Below are positions 33,201-46,169 of a stretch of DNA of 64,000 nucleotides, one piece after another. The notes beneath the pieces were generated by a model that worked only from the letters and a program-made list of their open reading frames with translations, was not told the origin of the DNA and ran no database searches. Position numbers and translations under genes: made by a program. Positions within the stretch are counted from its first letter, which is position 1. Each line of letters starts with the position of its first letter. The stretch lies in assembly GCF_910594005.1 (NCBI RefSeq), contig NW_025316733.1, positions 310,001 to 374,000 on the forward strand, given 5' to 3'. Source of the stretch: Cervus elaphus. Taxonomy: Eukaryota; Chordata; Mammalia; Artiodactyla; Cervidae.

Positions 33201-35821
33201 CTGTGGTCTCCACAGGGGATTCAGACATCCTTTCTTCTTGGGAGATGCAAGACGAGCCTGCATTCAAGTCACTGCAGGGATATCCGGCCTTATTTCGAGT
33301 CAGGGCATCGCGGTGTCCATTCCACTTGAGGCCGCAAACTCAGGGTCCCTCTCACATACCTAGAGCTGAGAGAAGCCTCCTCTTGAGGTGCTTATGGTAA
33401 GGTGGTATTCCTCAGGAGTCGAAGCCAGGAACTAACCTCTCATCTCGTGTTGATTCTTGGTCCACGGAGCTCTTTCGTGTTGCTACAGTGACCTCAGGAT
33501 CCCTCTAGCCTTGAAACAGTGTTCTTGGGGTTTCTCTGGAGTGCCATCAAGGAAATCAAGGCTCCTTTCATGTGTGATGTGCAACACGGAATTGCTCTGC
33601 ACGCAGTGCAGGGGAATCGGGCCTCATCTCGCGGCGAGGGGGAAGTCTCATGGTTTTTCTCGAGTTGCGGCGGGAACCTGGGGTATTTTCTCGATTTACG
33701 ACGGGGATGGCCCTTCCACCCACGTGTTTCTTCAGCGACGTCAGGACTCCTGCCTAGTTGCGAGGGACAACTCTGGATTCTCCTCGAGGCTTTGCAGGGC
33801 AATTGGGACGCCTCTCCAGCTGAGACGGGAGACCAAGGGTCCCTTTCCACGTGCCACAGGAATCCTGGGTCTCCTATCAAGTTTCACGAGGAGTCAGGCA
33901 TCGTTTCCTTTGGAGGCACTGATCTCCGCATACCTCTGGAGTTTTCAAAGGATTTGAGGCCTCCTGTCGCGATGAGGTGGGGAACTAGGTCTTTCTCTGT
34001 GGTCTCCACAGGGGATTCAGACACCCTTTCGTCTTGGGAGATGCAAGACGAGCCTGCATTCAAGTCACTGCAGGGATATCCGGCCTTATTTCGAGTCAGG
34101 GCATCGCGGTGTCCATTCCACTTGAGGCCGCAAACTCAGGGTCCCTCTCACATACCTAGAGCTGAGAGAAGCCTCCTCTTGAGGTGCTTGTGGTAAGGTG
34201 GTATTCCTCTGGAGACGAATCCAGGGACTAACCTCTCTTTTCGAGTTGATTTTTGGTCCACAGAGTTCTTTCGTGTTGCTACAGTGACCTCAGGATCCCT
34301 CTATCCTTGAAACAGTGTTCTTGGGGTTTCTCTGGAGTGCCATCAAGGAAATCAAGGCTCCTTTCATGTGTGATGTGCAAGACGGAATTGCTCTGCACGC
34401 AGTACAGGGGAATCGGGCCTCATCTCGCATCGAGGGGGAAGTCTCATGGTTTTTCTCGAGTTGCGGCGGGAACCTGGGGTATATTCTCGAGTTACGACGG
34501 GGATGGCCCTTCCACCCACGTGTTTGTTCAGCCACGTCAGGATTCCTGCCTAGTTGCGAGGGACAACTCAGGATTCTCCTCGAGGCTTGGCAGGGCAATT
34601 GGAACGCCTCTCCAGCTGAGGCGGGAGACCAAGGGTCCCTTTCCACGTGCCACAAGAATCCTGGGACTCCTATCAATTTTCACGAGGAGTCAGGCATCGT
34701 CTCCTTTGGAGGCACTGATCTCCGCGTACCTCTGGAGTTTTCAAAGGATGTGAGGCCTCTGGTCACGATGAGGTGGGGAACTAGGTCTTTCTCTGTGGTC
34801 TCCACAGGGGATTCAGACATCCTTGCTTCTTGGGAGATGCAAGACGAGCCTGCATTCAAGTCACGGCAGGGATAGCCGGCCTTATTTCGAGTCAGGGCAT
34901 CGCGGTGTCCATTCCACTTGAGGCCGCAAACTCAGGATCCCTCTCACATACCTAGAGCTGAGAGAAGCCTCCTCTTGAGGTGCTTGTGGTAAGGTGGTAT
35001 TCCTCAGGAGTCGAAACCAGGGACTAACCTCTCATCTCGTGTTGATTCTTGGTCCACGGAGCTCTTTCGTGTTGCTACAGTGACCTCAGGATCCCTCTAG
35101 CCTTGAAACAGTGTTCTTGGGGTTTCTCTGGAGTGCCATCAAGGAAATCAAGGCTCCTTTCATGTGTGATGTGCAACACGGAATTGCTCTGCACGCAGTG
35201 CAGGGGAATCGGGCCTCATCTCGCGGCGAGGGGGAAGTCTCATGGTTTTTCTCGAGTTGCGGCGGGAACCTGGGGTATATTCTCGAGTTACGACGGGGAT
35301 GGCCCTTCCACACACGTGTGTGTTCAGCCATGTCAGGACTCCTGCCTAGTTGCGAGGGACAACTCGGGATTCTCCTCGAGGCTTTGCAGGGCAATTGGGA
35401 CGCCTCTCCAGCTGAGACGGGAGACCAAGGGTCCCTTTCCACGTGCCACAGGAATCCTGGGTCTCCTATCAAGTTTCACGAGGAGTCAGGCATCGTCTCC
35501 TTTGGAGGCACTGATCTCCGCATACCTCTGGAGTTTTCAAAGGATGTGAGGCCTCCTGTCGCGATGAGGTCGGGAACTAGGTCTTGCTCTGTGGTCTCCA
35601 CAGGGGATTCAGACATCCTTTCGTCTTGGGAGATGCAAGACGAGCCTGCATTCCAGTCACTGCAGGGATATCCGGCCTTATTTCGAGTCAGGGCATCGCG
35701 GTGTCCATTCCACTTGAGGCCGCAAACTCAGGGTCCCTCTCACATACCTAGAGCTGAGAGAAGCCTCCTCTTGAGGTGCTTGTGGTAAGGTGGTATTCCT
35801 CTGGAGTCGAAGCCAGGGTCT
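30250..35821. repeat. Seven-monomer version of the five-monomer repeat (5572 bp), beta1-gamma1 pair doubled
   Basis: Monomers 39-45 start at 30250, 31046, 31842, 32638, 33434, 34230 and 35026. The order is delta2, beta1, gamma1, beta1, gamma1, beta2, gamma2. The beta1-gamma1 pair at 31046-32637 is repeated at 32638-34229 (1592 bases). The first beta1 keeps 'ggggtgtattctc' like monomer 35, while the second reads 'ggggtatattctc', so the pair was probably not copied from its immediate neighbour without later change or conversion. Confidence 0.83.
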
Positions 35822-38800
35822 AACCTCTCATCTCGAGTTGATTTTGGGTCCACGGAGTTCTTTCGAGTTGCTACAGTGACCTCAGGATCCCTCTAGCCTT
35901 GAAACAGTGTTCTTGGGATTTCTCTGGAGTGCCATGAAGGAAATCAAGGCCCCTTTCATGTGTGCTGTGCAACACAGAATTGCTCTGCACGCAGTGCAGG
36001 GGAATCGGGCCTCATCTTGCGGCGAGGGGCAAATCTCATGGTTTTTCTCGAGTTGCGGCGGGAACCTGGGGTATATTCTCGAGTTACGACGGGGATGGCC
36101 CTTCCACCCAAGTGTTTCTTCAGCGACGTCAGGACTCCTGCCTAGTTGCGAGGGACAACTCGGGATTCTCCTCGAGGCTTGGCAGGGCAATTGGGACGCC
36201 TCTCCAGCTGAGGCGGGAGACCAAGTGTCCCTTTCCAAGTGCCACAGGAATCCTGGGACTCCTATCAAGTTTCACGAGGAGTCAGGCATCGTCTCCTTTG
36301 GAGGCACTGATCTTCGCGTACCTCTGGAGTTTTCAAAGGATGTGAGGCTATGGGTCGCGGTGAGGTGGGGAACTAAGTCTTTCTCTGTGCTTTCCACAGG
36401 GGATTCAGACATCCTTTCATCCTGGGAGATGCAAGACGAGCCTGCATTGAAGTCACTGCAGGGATATCCGGCCTTATTTCGAGTCAGGGCATCGCGGTGT
36501 CCATTCCACTTGAGGCCGCAAACTCAGGGTCCCTCTCACATACCTAGAGCTGAGAGAAGCCTCCTCTTGAGGTGCTTGTGGTAAGGTGGTATTCCTCTGG
36601 AGTCGAAGCCAGGGACTAACCTCTCTTTTCGAGTTGATTTTTGGTCCACAGAGTACTTTCGTGTTGCTACAGTGACCTCAGGATCCCTCTATCCTTGAAA
36701 CAGTGTTCTTGGGGTTTCTCTGGAGTGCCATCAAGGAAATCAAGGCTCCTTTCATGTGTGATGTGCAAGACGGAATTGCTCTGCTCGCAGTACAGGGGAA
36801 TCGGGCCTCATCTCGCATCGAGGGGGAAGTCTCATGGTTTTTCTCGAGTTGCGGCGGGAACCTGGGGTATATTCTCGAGTTACGACGGGGATGGCCCTTC
36901 CACACACGTGTTTGTTCAGCCACGTCAGGACTCCTGCCTAGTTGCGAGGGACAGCTCGGGATTCTCCTCGAGGCTTGGCAGGGCAATTGGAACGCCTCTC
37001 CAGCTGAGGCGGGAGACCAAGGGTCCCTTTCCACGTACCACAAGAATCCTGGGACTCCTATCAAGTTTCACGAGGAGTCAGGCATCGTCTCCTTTGGAGG
37101 CACTGATCTCCGCGTACCTCTGGAGTTTTCAAAGGATGTGAGGCCTCCGGTCGCGATGAGGTGGGGAACTAGGTCTTTCTCTGTGGTCTCCACAGGGGAT
37201 TCAGACATCCTTTCTTCTTGGGAGATGCAAGACGAGCCTGCATTCAAGTCACTGCAGGGATATCCGGCCTCATTTCGAGTCAGGGCATCGCGGTGTCCAT
37301 TCCACTTGAGGCCGCAAACTCAGGGTCCCTCTCACATACCTAGAGCTGAGAGAAGCCTCCTCTTGAGGTGCTTATGGTAAGGTGGTATTCCTCAGGAGTC
37401 GAAGCCAGGAACTAACCTCTCATCTCGTGTTGATTCTTGGTCCACGGAGCTCTTTCGTGTTGCTACAGTGACCTCAGGATCCCTCTAGCCTTGAAACAGT
37501 GTTCTTGGGGTTTCTCTGGAGTGCCATCAAGGAAATCAAGGCTCCTTTCATGTGTGATGTGCAACATGGAATTGCTCTGCACGCAGTGCAGGGGAATCGG
37601 GCCTCATCTCGCGGCGAGGGGGAAGTTTCATGGTTTTTCTCGAGTTGCGGCGGGAACCTGGGGTATATTCTCGAGTTACGACGGGGATGGCCCTTCCACA
37701 CACGTGTGTGTTCAGCCATGTCAGGACTCCTGCCTAGTTGCGAGGGACAACTCGGGATTCTCCTCGAGGCTTTGCAGGGCAATTGGGACGCCTCTCCAGC
37801 TGAGACGGGAGACCAAGTGTCCCTTTCCACGCGCCACAGGAATCCTGGGTCTCCTATCAAGTTTCACGAGGAGTCAGGCATCGTCTCCTTTGGAGGCACT
37901 GATCTCCACATACCTCTGGAGTTTTCAAAGGATTTGAGGCCTCCTGTCGCGATGAGGTGGCGAACTAGGTCTTTCTCTGTGGTCTCCACAGGGGATTCAG
38001 ACACCCTTTCGTCTTGGGAGATGCAAGACGAGCCTGCATTCAAGTCACTGCAGGGATATCCGGCCTTATTTCGAGTCAGGGCATCACGGTGTCCATTCCA
38101 CTTGAGGCCGCAAACTCAGGGTCACTCTCACATACCTAGAGCTGAGAGAAGCCTCCTCTTGAGGTGCTTGTGGTAAGGTGGTATTCCTCTGGAGTCGAAG
38201 CCAGGGACTAACCTCTCATCTCGAGTTGATTTTGGGTCCACGGAGCTCTTTCGTGTTCCTACAGTGACCTCAGGATCCCTCTAGCCTTGAAACAGTGTTC
38301 TTGGGGTTTCTCTGGAGGGCCATGAAGGAAATCAAGGCTCCTTTCATGTGTGATGTGCAACACAGAATTGCTCTGCACGCAGTGCAGGGGAATCGGGCCT
38401 CATCTCGCGGCGAGGGGCAAGTCTCATGGTTTTTCTCGAGTTGCGGCGGGAACCTGGGGTATATTCTCGAGTTACGACGGGGATGGCCCTTCCACCCACG
38501 TGTTTGTTCAGCGACGTCAGGACTCCTGCCTAGTTGCGAGGGACAACTCTGGATTCTCCTCGAGGCTTGGCAGGGCAATTGGGACGCCTCTCCAGCTGAG
38601 GCGGGAGACCAAGTGTCCCTTTCCAAGTGCCACAGGAATCCTGGGACTCCTATCAAGTTTCACCAGAAGTCAGGCATCGTCTCCTTTGGAGGCACTGATC
38701 TCCGCGTACCTCTGGAGTTTTCAAAGGATGTGAGGCTATCGGTCGCGATGAGGTGGGGAACTAAGTCTTTCTCTGTGCTTTCCACAGGGGATTCAGACAT

Positions 38801-40597
38801 CCTTTCGTCCTGGGAGATGCAAGACGAGTCTGCATTGAAGTCACTGCAGGGATATCCGGCCTTATTTCGAGTCCGGGCATCGCGGTGTCCATTCCACTTG
38901 AGGCCGCAAACTCAGGGTCCCTCTCACATACCTAGAGCTGAGAGAAGCCTCCTCTTGAGGTGCTTGTGGTAAGGTGGTATTCCTCTGGAGACGAATCCAG
39001 GGACTAACCTCTCTTTTCGAGTTGATTTTTGGTCCACAGAGTTCTTTCGTGTTGCTACAGTGACCTCAGGATCCCTCTATCCTTGCAACAGTGTTCTTGG
39101 GGTTTCTCTGGAGTGCCATCAAGGAAATCAAGGCTCCTTTCATGTGTGATGTGTAAGACGGAATTGCTCTGCACGCAGTACAGGGGAATCGGGCCTCATC
39201 TCGCATCGAGGGGGAAGTCTCATGGTTTTTCTCGAGTTGCGGCGGGAACCTGGGGTATATTCTCGAGTTACAACGGGGATGGCCCTTCCACCCACGTGTT
39301 TGTTCAGCCACGTCAGGATTCCTGCCTAGTTGCGAGGGACAACTCAGGATTCTCCTCGAGGCTTGGCAGGGCAATTGGAACGCCTCTCCAGTTGAGGCGG
39401 GAGACCAAGGGTCCCTTTCCACGTGCCACAAGAATCCTGGGACTCCTATCAAGTTTCACGAGGAGTCAGGCATCGTCTCCTTTGGAGGCACTGATCTCCG
39501 CGTACCTCTGGAGTTTTCAAAGGATGTGAGGCATCTGGTCACGATGAGGTGGGGAACTAGGTCTTTCTCTGTGGTCTCCACAGGGGATTCAGACATCCTT
39601 GCTTCTTGGGAGATGCAAGACGAGCCTGCATTCAAGTCACGGCAGGGATAGCCAGCCTTATTTCGAGTCAGGGCATCGCGGTGTCCATTCCACTTGAGGC
39701 CGCAAACTCAGGATCCCTCTCACATACCTAGAGCTGAGAGAAGCCTCCTCTTGAGGTGCTTGTGGTAAGGTGGTATTCCTCAGGAGTCGAAGCCAGGGAC
39801 TAACCTCTCATCTCGTGTTGATTCTTGGTCCACGGAGCTCTTTCGTGTTGCTACAGTGACCTCAGGATCCCTCTAGCCTTGAAACAGTGTTCTTGGGGTT
39901 TCTCTGGAGTGCCATCAAGGAAATCAAGGCTCCTTTCATGTGTGATGTGCAACACGGAATTGCTCTGCACGCAGTGCAGGGGAATCGGGCCTCATCTCGC
40001 GGCGAGGGGGAAGTCTCATGGTTTTTCTCGAGTTGCGGCGGGAACCTGGGGTATATTCTCGAGTTACGACGGGGATGGCCCTTCCACACACGTGTGTGTT
40101 CAGCCATGTCAGGACTCCTGCCTAGTTGCGAGGGACAACTCGGGATTCTCCTCGAGGCTTTGCAGGGCAATTGGGACGCCTCTCCAGCTGAGACGGGAGA
40201 CCAAGGGTCCCTTTCCACGTGCCACAGGAATCCTGGGTCTCCTATCAAGTTTCACGAGGAGTCAGGCATCGTCTCCTTTGGAGGCACTGATCTCCGCATA
40301 CCTCTGGAGTTTTCAAAGGATTTGAGGCCTCCTGTCGCGATGAGGTCGGGAACTAGGTCTTGCTCTGTGGTCTCCACAGGGGATTCAGACATCCTTTCGT
40401 CTTGGGAAATGCAAGACGAGCCTGCATTCCAGTCACTGCAGGGATATCCGGCCTTATTTCGAGTCAGGGCATCGCGGTGTCCATTCCACTTGAGGCCGCA
40501 AACTCAGGGTCCCTCTCACATACCTAGAGCTGAGAGAAGCCTCCTCTTGAGGTGCTTGTGGTAAGGTTGTATTCCTCTGGAGTCGAAGCCAGGGTCT
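35822..40597. repeat. Six-monomer version of the five-monomer repeat (4776 bp)
   Basis: Monomers 46-51 start at 35822 (delta2), 36618 (beta1), 37414 (a gamma without the gamma1 marker), 38210 (a delta with 'tggagggccatg'), 39006 (beta2) and 39802 (gamma2). Compared with the base unit, gamma1 is replaced by a different gamma and an extra delta monomer is present. Monomer 50 carries two stops in the long satellite frame (39154 and 39649) and 'ccttgcaacag' where others read 'ccttgaaacag'. Confidence 0.8.
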
Positions 40598-42985
40598 AAC
40601 CTCTCATCTCGAGTTGATTTTTGGTCCACGGAGCTCTTTCGAGTTGCTACAGTGACCTCAGGATCCCTCTAGCCTTGAAACAGTGTTCTTGGGATTTCTT
40701 TGGAGTGCCATGAAGGAAATCATGGCCCCTTTCATGTGTGCTGTGCAACACAGAATTGCTCTGCACGCAGTGCAGGGGAATCGGGCCTCATCTTGCGGCG
40801 AGGGGCAAATTTCATGGTTTTTCTCGAGTTGCGGCGGGAACCTGGGGTATATTCTCGAGTTACGACGGGGATGGCCCTTCCACCCACGTGTTTCTTCAGC
40901 GACGTCAGGACTCCTGCCTAGTTGCGAGGGACAACTCGGGATTCTCCTCGAGGCTTGGCAGGGCAATTGGGACGCCTCTCCAGCTGAGGCGGGAGACCAA
41001 GTGTCCCTTTCCAAGTGCCACAGGAATCCTGGGACTCCTATCAAGTTTCACGAGGAGTCAGGCATCGTCTCCTTTGGAGGCACTGATCTCCGCGTACCTC
41101 TGGAGTTTTCAAAGGATGTGAGGCTATGGGTCGCGGTGAGGTGGGGAACTAAGTCTTTCTCTGTGCTTTCCACAGGGGATTCAGACATCCTTTCGTCCTG
41201 GGAGATGCAAGACGAGCCTGCATTGAAGTCACTGCAGGGATATCCGGCCTTATTTCGAGTCAGGGCATCGCGGTGTCCATTCCACTTGAGGCCGCAAACT
41301 CAGGGTCCCTCTCACATACCTAGAGCTGAGAGAAGCCTCCTCTTGAGGTGCTTGTGGTAAGGTGCTATTCCTCTGCAGTCGAAGCCAGGGACTAACCTCT
41401 CATCTCGAGTTGATTTTTGGTCCACAGAGTTCTTTCGTGTTGCTACAGTGACCTCAGGATCCCTCTATCCTTGAAACAGTGTTCTTGGGGTTTCTCTGGA
41501 GTGCCATCAAGGAAATCAAGGCTCCTTTCATGTGTGATGTGCAAGACGGATTTGCTCTGCACGCAGTGCAGGGGAATCGGGCCTCATCTCGCGGCGAGGG
41601 GGAAGTCTCATGGTTTTTCTCGAGTTGCGGCGGGAACCTGGGGTATATTCTCGAGTTACGACGGGGATGGCCCTTCCCCCCACGTGTGTGTTCAGCCATG
41701 TCAGGACTCCTTCCTAGTTGCGAGGGAAAACTCGGGATTCTCCTCGAGGCTTGGCAGGGCAATTGGAACGCCTCTCCAGCTGAGGCGGGAGACCAAGGGT
41801 CCCTTTCCACGTGCCACAAGAATCCTGGGACTCCTATCAAGTTTCACGAGGAGTCAGGCATCGTCTCCTTTGGAGGCACTGATCTCCGCGTACCTCTGGA
41901 GTTTTCAAAGGATGTGAGGCCTCCGGTCGCGATGAGGTGGGGAACTAGGTCTTTCTCTGTGGTCTCCACAGGGGATTCAGACATCGTTTCTTCTTGGGAG
42001 ATGCAAGACGAGCCTGCATTCAAGTCACTGCAGGGATATCCGGCCTTATTTCGAGTCAGGGCATCGCGGTGTCCATTCCACTTGAGGCCGCAAACTCAGG
42101 ATCCCTCTCACATACCTAGAGCTGAGAGAAGCCTCCTCTCGAGGTGCTTGTGGTAAGGTGGTATTCCTCAGGAGTCGAAGCCAGGGACTAACCTCTCATC
42201 TCGTGTTGATTCTTGGTCCACGGAGCTCTTTCGTGTTGCTACAGTGACCTCAGGATCCCTCTATCCTTGAAACAGTGTTCTTGGGGTTTCTCTGGAGTGC
42301 CATCAAGGAACTCAAGGCTCCTTTCATGTGTGATGTGCAACACGGAATTGCTCTGCACGCAGTGCAGGGGAATCGGGCCTCATCTCGCGGCGAGGGGGAA
42401 GTCTCATGGTTTTTCTCGAGTTGCGGCGGGAACCTGGGGTATATTCTCGAGTTACGACGGGGATGGCCCTTCCACACACGTGTGTGTTCAGCCATGTCAG
42501 GACTCCTGCCTAGTTGCGAGGGACAACTCGGGATTCTCCTCGAGGCTTTGCAGGGCAATTGGGACGCCTCTCCAGCTGAGACGGGAGACCAAGGGTCCCT
42601 TTCCACGTGCCACAGGAATCCTGGGTCTCCTATCAAGTTTCACGAGGAGTCAGGCATCGTCTCCTTTGGAGGCACTGATCTCCGCATACCTCTGGAGTTT
42701 TCAAAGGATTTGAGGCCTCCTGTCGCGATGAGGTCGGGAACTAGGTCTTGCTCTGTGGTCTCCACAGGGGATTCAGACATCCTTTCGTCTTGGGAGATGC
42801 AAGACGAGCCTGCATTCCAGTCACTGCAGGGATATCCGGCCTTATTTCGAGTCAGGGCATCGCGGTGTCCATTCCACTTGAGGCCGCAAACTCAGGGTCC
42901 CTCTCACATACCTAGAGCTGAGAGAAGCCTCCTCTTGAGGTGCTTGTGGTAAGGTGGTATTCCTCTGGAGTCGAAGCCAGGGACT
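40598..42985. repeat. Three-monomer version (2388 bp): delta2, patched beta, gamma2
   Basis: Monomers start at 40598 (delta2), 41394 (beta with a gamma-like centre) and 42190 (gamma2, 'gatgaggtcggg' near 42728). The missing beta1-gamma1-beta2 run is replaced by the single beta monomer 53. The gamma2 copy has taken the beta-like 'ctctatccttg' at its 5' end and a private 'aaggaactcaagg'. Confidence 0.78.
41394..42189. repeat. Monomer 53: beta monomer with a gamma-type patch in its centre
   Basis: The flanks are beta: 'ctctatccttg', 'caagacgg' near 41542 and 'ttggaacgcc' near 41763. The stretch between reads like gamma: 'gcagtgcagggg', 'ctcgcggcgaggg' and 'gtgtgtgttcagccatgtc' near 41685. The change back to beta occurs within about 60 bases. 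Two switches inside one monomer fit a short gene-conversion tract better than a single crossover. Confidence 0.7.
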
Positions 42986-45900
42986 AACCTCTCATCTCGA
43001 GTTGATTTTGGGTCCACGGAGCTCTTTCGAGTTGCTACAGTGACCTCAGGATCCCTCTAGCCTTGAAACAGTGTTCTTGGGATTTCTCTGGAGTGCCATC
43101 AAGGAAATCAAGGCTCCTTTCATGTGTGATGTGCAACACAGAATTGCTCTGCACGCAGTGCAGGGGAATCGGGCCTCATCTTGCGGCGAGGGGCAAATCT
43201 CATGGTTTTTCTCGAGTTGCGGCGGGAACCTGGGGTATATTCTCGAGTTACGACGGGGATGGCCCTTCCACCCACGTGTTTCTTCAGCGACGTCAGGACT
43301 CCTGCCTAGTTGCGAGGGACAACTCGGGATTCTCCTCGAGGCTTGGCAGGGCAATTGGGACGCCTCTCCAGCTGAGGCGGGAGACCAAGTGTCCCTTTCC
43401 AAGTGCCACAGGAATCCTGGGACTCCTATCAAGTTTCACGAGGAGTCAGGCATCGTCTCCTTTGGAGGCACTGATCTCCGCGTACCTCTGGAGTTTTCAA
43501 AGGATGTGAGGCTATGGGTCGCGGTGAGGTGGGGAACTAAGTCTTTCTCTGTGCTTTCCACAGGGGATTCAGACATCCTTTCGTCCTGGGAGATGCAAGA
43601 CGAGCCTGCATTGAAGTCACTGCAGGGATATCCGGCCTTATTTCGAGTCAGGGCATCGCGGTGTCCATTCCACTTGAGGCTGCAAACTCAGGGTCCCTCT
43701 CACATACCTAGAGCTGAGAGAAGCCTCCTCTTGAGGTGCTTGTGATAAGGTGGTATTCCTCTGGAGACGAATCCAGGGACTAACCTCTCTTTTCGAGTTG
43801 ATTTTTGGTCCACAGAGTTCTTTCGTGTTGCTACAGTGACCTCAGGATCCCTCTATCCTTGAAACAGTGTTCCTGGGGTTTCTCTGGAGTGCCATCAAGG
43901 AAATCAAGGCTCCTTTCATGTGTGATGTGCAAGACGGAATTGCTCTGCACGCAGTACAGGGGAATCGGGCCTCATCTCGCATCGAGGGGGAAGTCTCATG
44001 GTTTTTCTCGAGTTGCGGCGGGAACCTGGGGTATATTCTCGAGTTACGACGGGGATGGCCCTTCCACCCACGTGTTTGTTCAGCCACGTCAGGACTCCTG
44101 CCTAGTTGCGAGGGACAACTCGGGATTCTCCTCGAGGCTTGGCAGGGCAATTGGAACGCCTCTCCAGCTGAGGCGGGAGACCAAGGTTCCCTTTCCACGT
44201 GCCACAAGAATCCTGGGACTCCTATCAAGTTTCACGAGGAGTCAGGCATCGTCTCCTTTGGAGGCACTGATCTCCGCGTACCTCTGGAGTTTTCAAAGGA
44301 TGTGAGGCCTCCGGTCGCGATGAGGTGGGGAACTAGGTCTTTCTCTGTGGTCTCCACAGGGGATTCAGACACCCTTTCGTCTTGGGAGATGCAAGACGAG
44401 CCTGCATTCAAGTCACTGCAGGGATATCCGGCCTTATTTCGAGTCAGGGCATCGCGGTGTCCATTCCACTTGAGGCCGCAAACTCAGGATCCCTCTCACA
44501 TACCTAGAGCTGAGAGAAGCCTCCTCTTGAGGTGCTTGTGGTAAGGTGGTATTCCTCAGGAGTCGAAGCCAGGGACTAACCTCTCATCTCGTGTTGATTC
44601 TTGGTCCACGGAGCTCTTTCGTGTTTCTACAGTGACCTCAGGATCCCTCTAGCCTTGAAACAGTGTTCTTGGGGTTTCTCTTGAGTGCCATCAAGGAAAT
44701 CAAGGCTCCTTTCATGTGTGATGTGCAACACGGAATTGCTCTGCACGCAGTGCAGGGGAAACGGGCCACATCTCGCGGCGAGGGGCAAGTCTCATGGTTT
44801 TTCTCGAGTTGCGGCGGGAACCTGGGGTATATTCTCGAGTTACGACGGGGATGGCCCTTCCACACATGTGTTTGTTCAGCCACGTCAGGACTCCTGCCTA
44901 GTTGCGAGGGACAACTCGGGATTCTCCTCGAGGCTTGGCAAGGCAATTGGGATGCCTCTCCAGCTGAGGCGGGAGACCAAGTGTCCCTTTCCACGTGCCA
45001 CAGGAATCCTGGGACTCCTATCAAGTTTCACGAGGAGTCAGGCATCGTCTCCTTTGGAGGCACTGATCTCCGCGTACCTCTGGAGTTTTCAAAGGATGTG
45101 AGGCCTCCGGTCGCGCTGAGGTGGGGAACTAGGTCTTTCTCTGTGGTCTCCACAGGGGATTCAGACATCCTTTCGTCTTGGGAGATGCAAGACGAGCCTG
45201 CATTCAAGTCACTGCAGGGATATCCAGCCTTATTTCGCGTCAGGGCATCGCGGTGTCCATTCCACTTGAGGCCGCAAACTCAGGGTCCCTCTCACATACC
45301 TAGAGCTGAGAGAAGCCTCCTCTTGAGGTGCTTGTGGTAAGGTGGTATTCCTCTGGAGTCGAAGCCAGGGACTAACCTCTCATCTCGAGTTGATTTTTGG
45401 TCCACAGAGTTCTTTCGTGTGGCTACAGTGACCTCAGGATCCCTCTAGCCTTGAAACAGTGTTCTTGGGGTTTCTCTGGAGTGCCATGAAGGAAATCAAG
45501 GCTCCTTTCATGTGTGATGTGCAACACAGAATTGCTGTGCACGCAGTGCAGGGGAATCGGGCCTCATCTCGCAGCGAGGGGGAAGTCTCATGGTTTTTCT
45601 CTAGTTGCGGCAGGAACCTGGGGTATATTCTCGAGTTACGACGGGGATGGCCCTTCCACACACGTGTTTGTTCAGCCACGTCAGGACTCTTGCCTAGTTG
45701 CAAGACACAACTCGGGATTCTCCTCGAGGCTTGGCAAGGCAATTGGGACGCCTCTCCAGCTGAGGCGGGAGACCAAGGGTCCCTTTCCACGTGCCACAGG
45801 AATCCTGGGACTCCTATCAAGTTTCACGAGGAGTCAGGCATCGTCTCCTTTGGAGGCACTGATCTCCGCGTACCTCTGGAGTTTTCAAAGGATGTGAGGC

Positions 45901-46169
45901 CTCCGGTCGCGATGAGGTGGGGAACTAGGTCTTTCTCTGTGGTCTCCACAGGGGATTCAGACATCCTTTCATCTTGGGAGATGCAAGACGAGCCTGCATT
46001 GAAGTCACTGCAGGGATATCCAGCCTTATTTCGCGTCAGGGCATCGCGGTGTCCATTCCACTTGAAGCCGCAAACTCAGGGTCCCTCTCACATACCTAGA
46101 GCTGAGAGAAGCCTCCTCTTGAGGTGCTTGTGGTAAGGTGGTATTCCTCTGGAGTCGAAGCCAGGGACT
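42986..46169. repeat. Transitional monomers 55-58: delta2, beta/gamma, gamma/alpha, alpha
   Basis: Monomer 55 (42986) is the last delta2, with 'ctatgggtcgcgg' but 'gtgtgatgtgc' restored. Monomer 56 (43782) is beta with a gamma-like 'cagacaccc'. Monomer 57 (44578) opens with the gamma linker ('cgtgttgattcttgg'), has the new 'ggggaaacgggccac' variant and ends alpha-like ('tatccagcc', 'ttcgcgtc'). Monomer 58 (45374) is alpha with 'attgctgtgcacg'. Related variants are amplified to the right, so this block looks like the source or edge of the next repeat. Confidence 0.72.
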
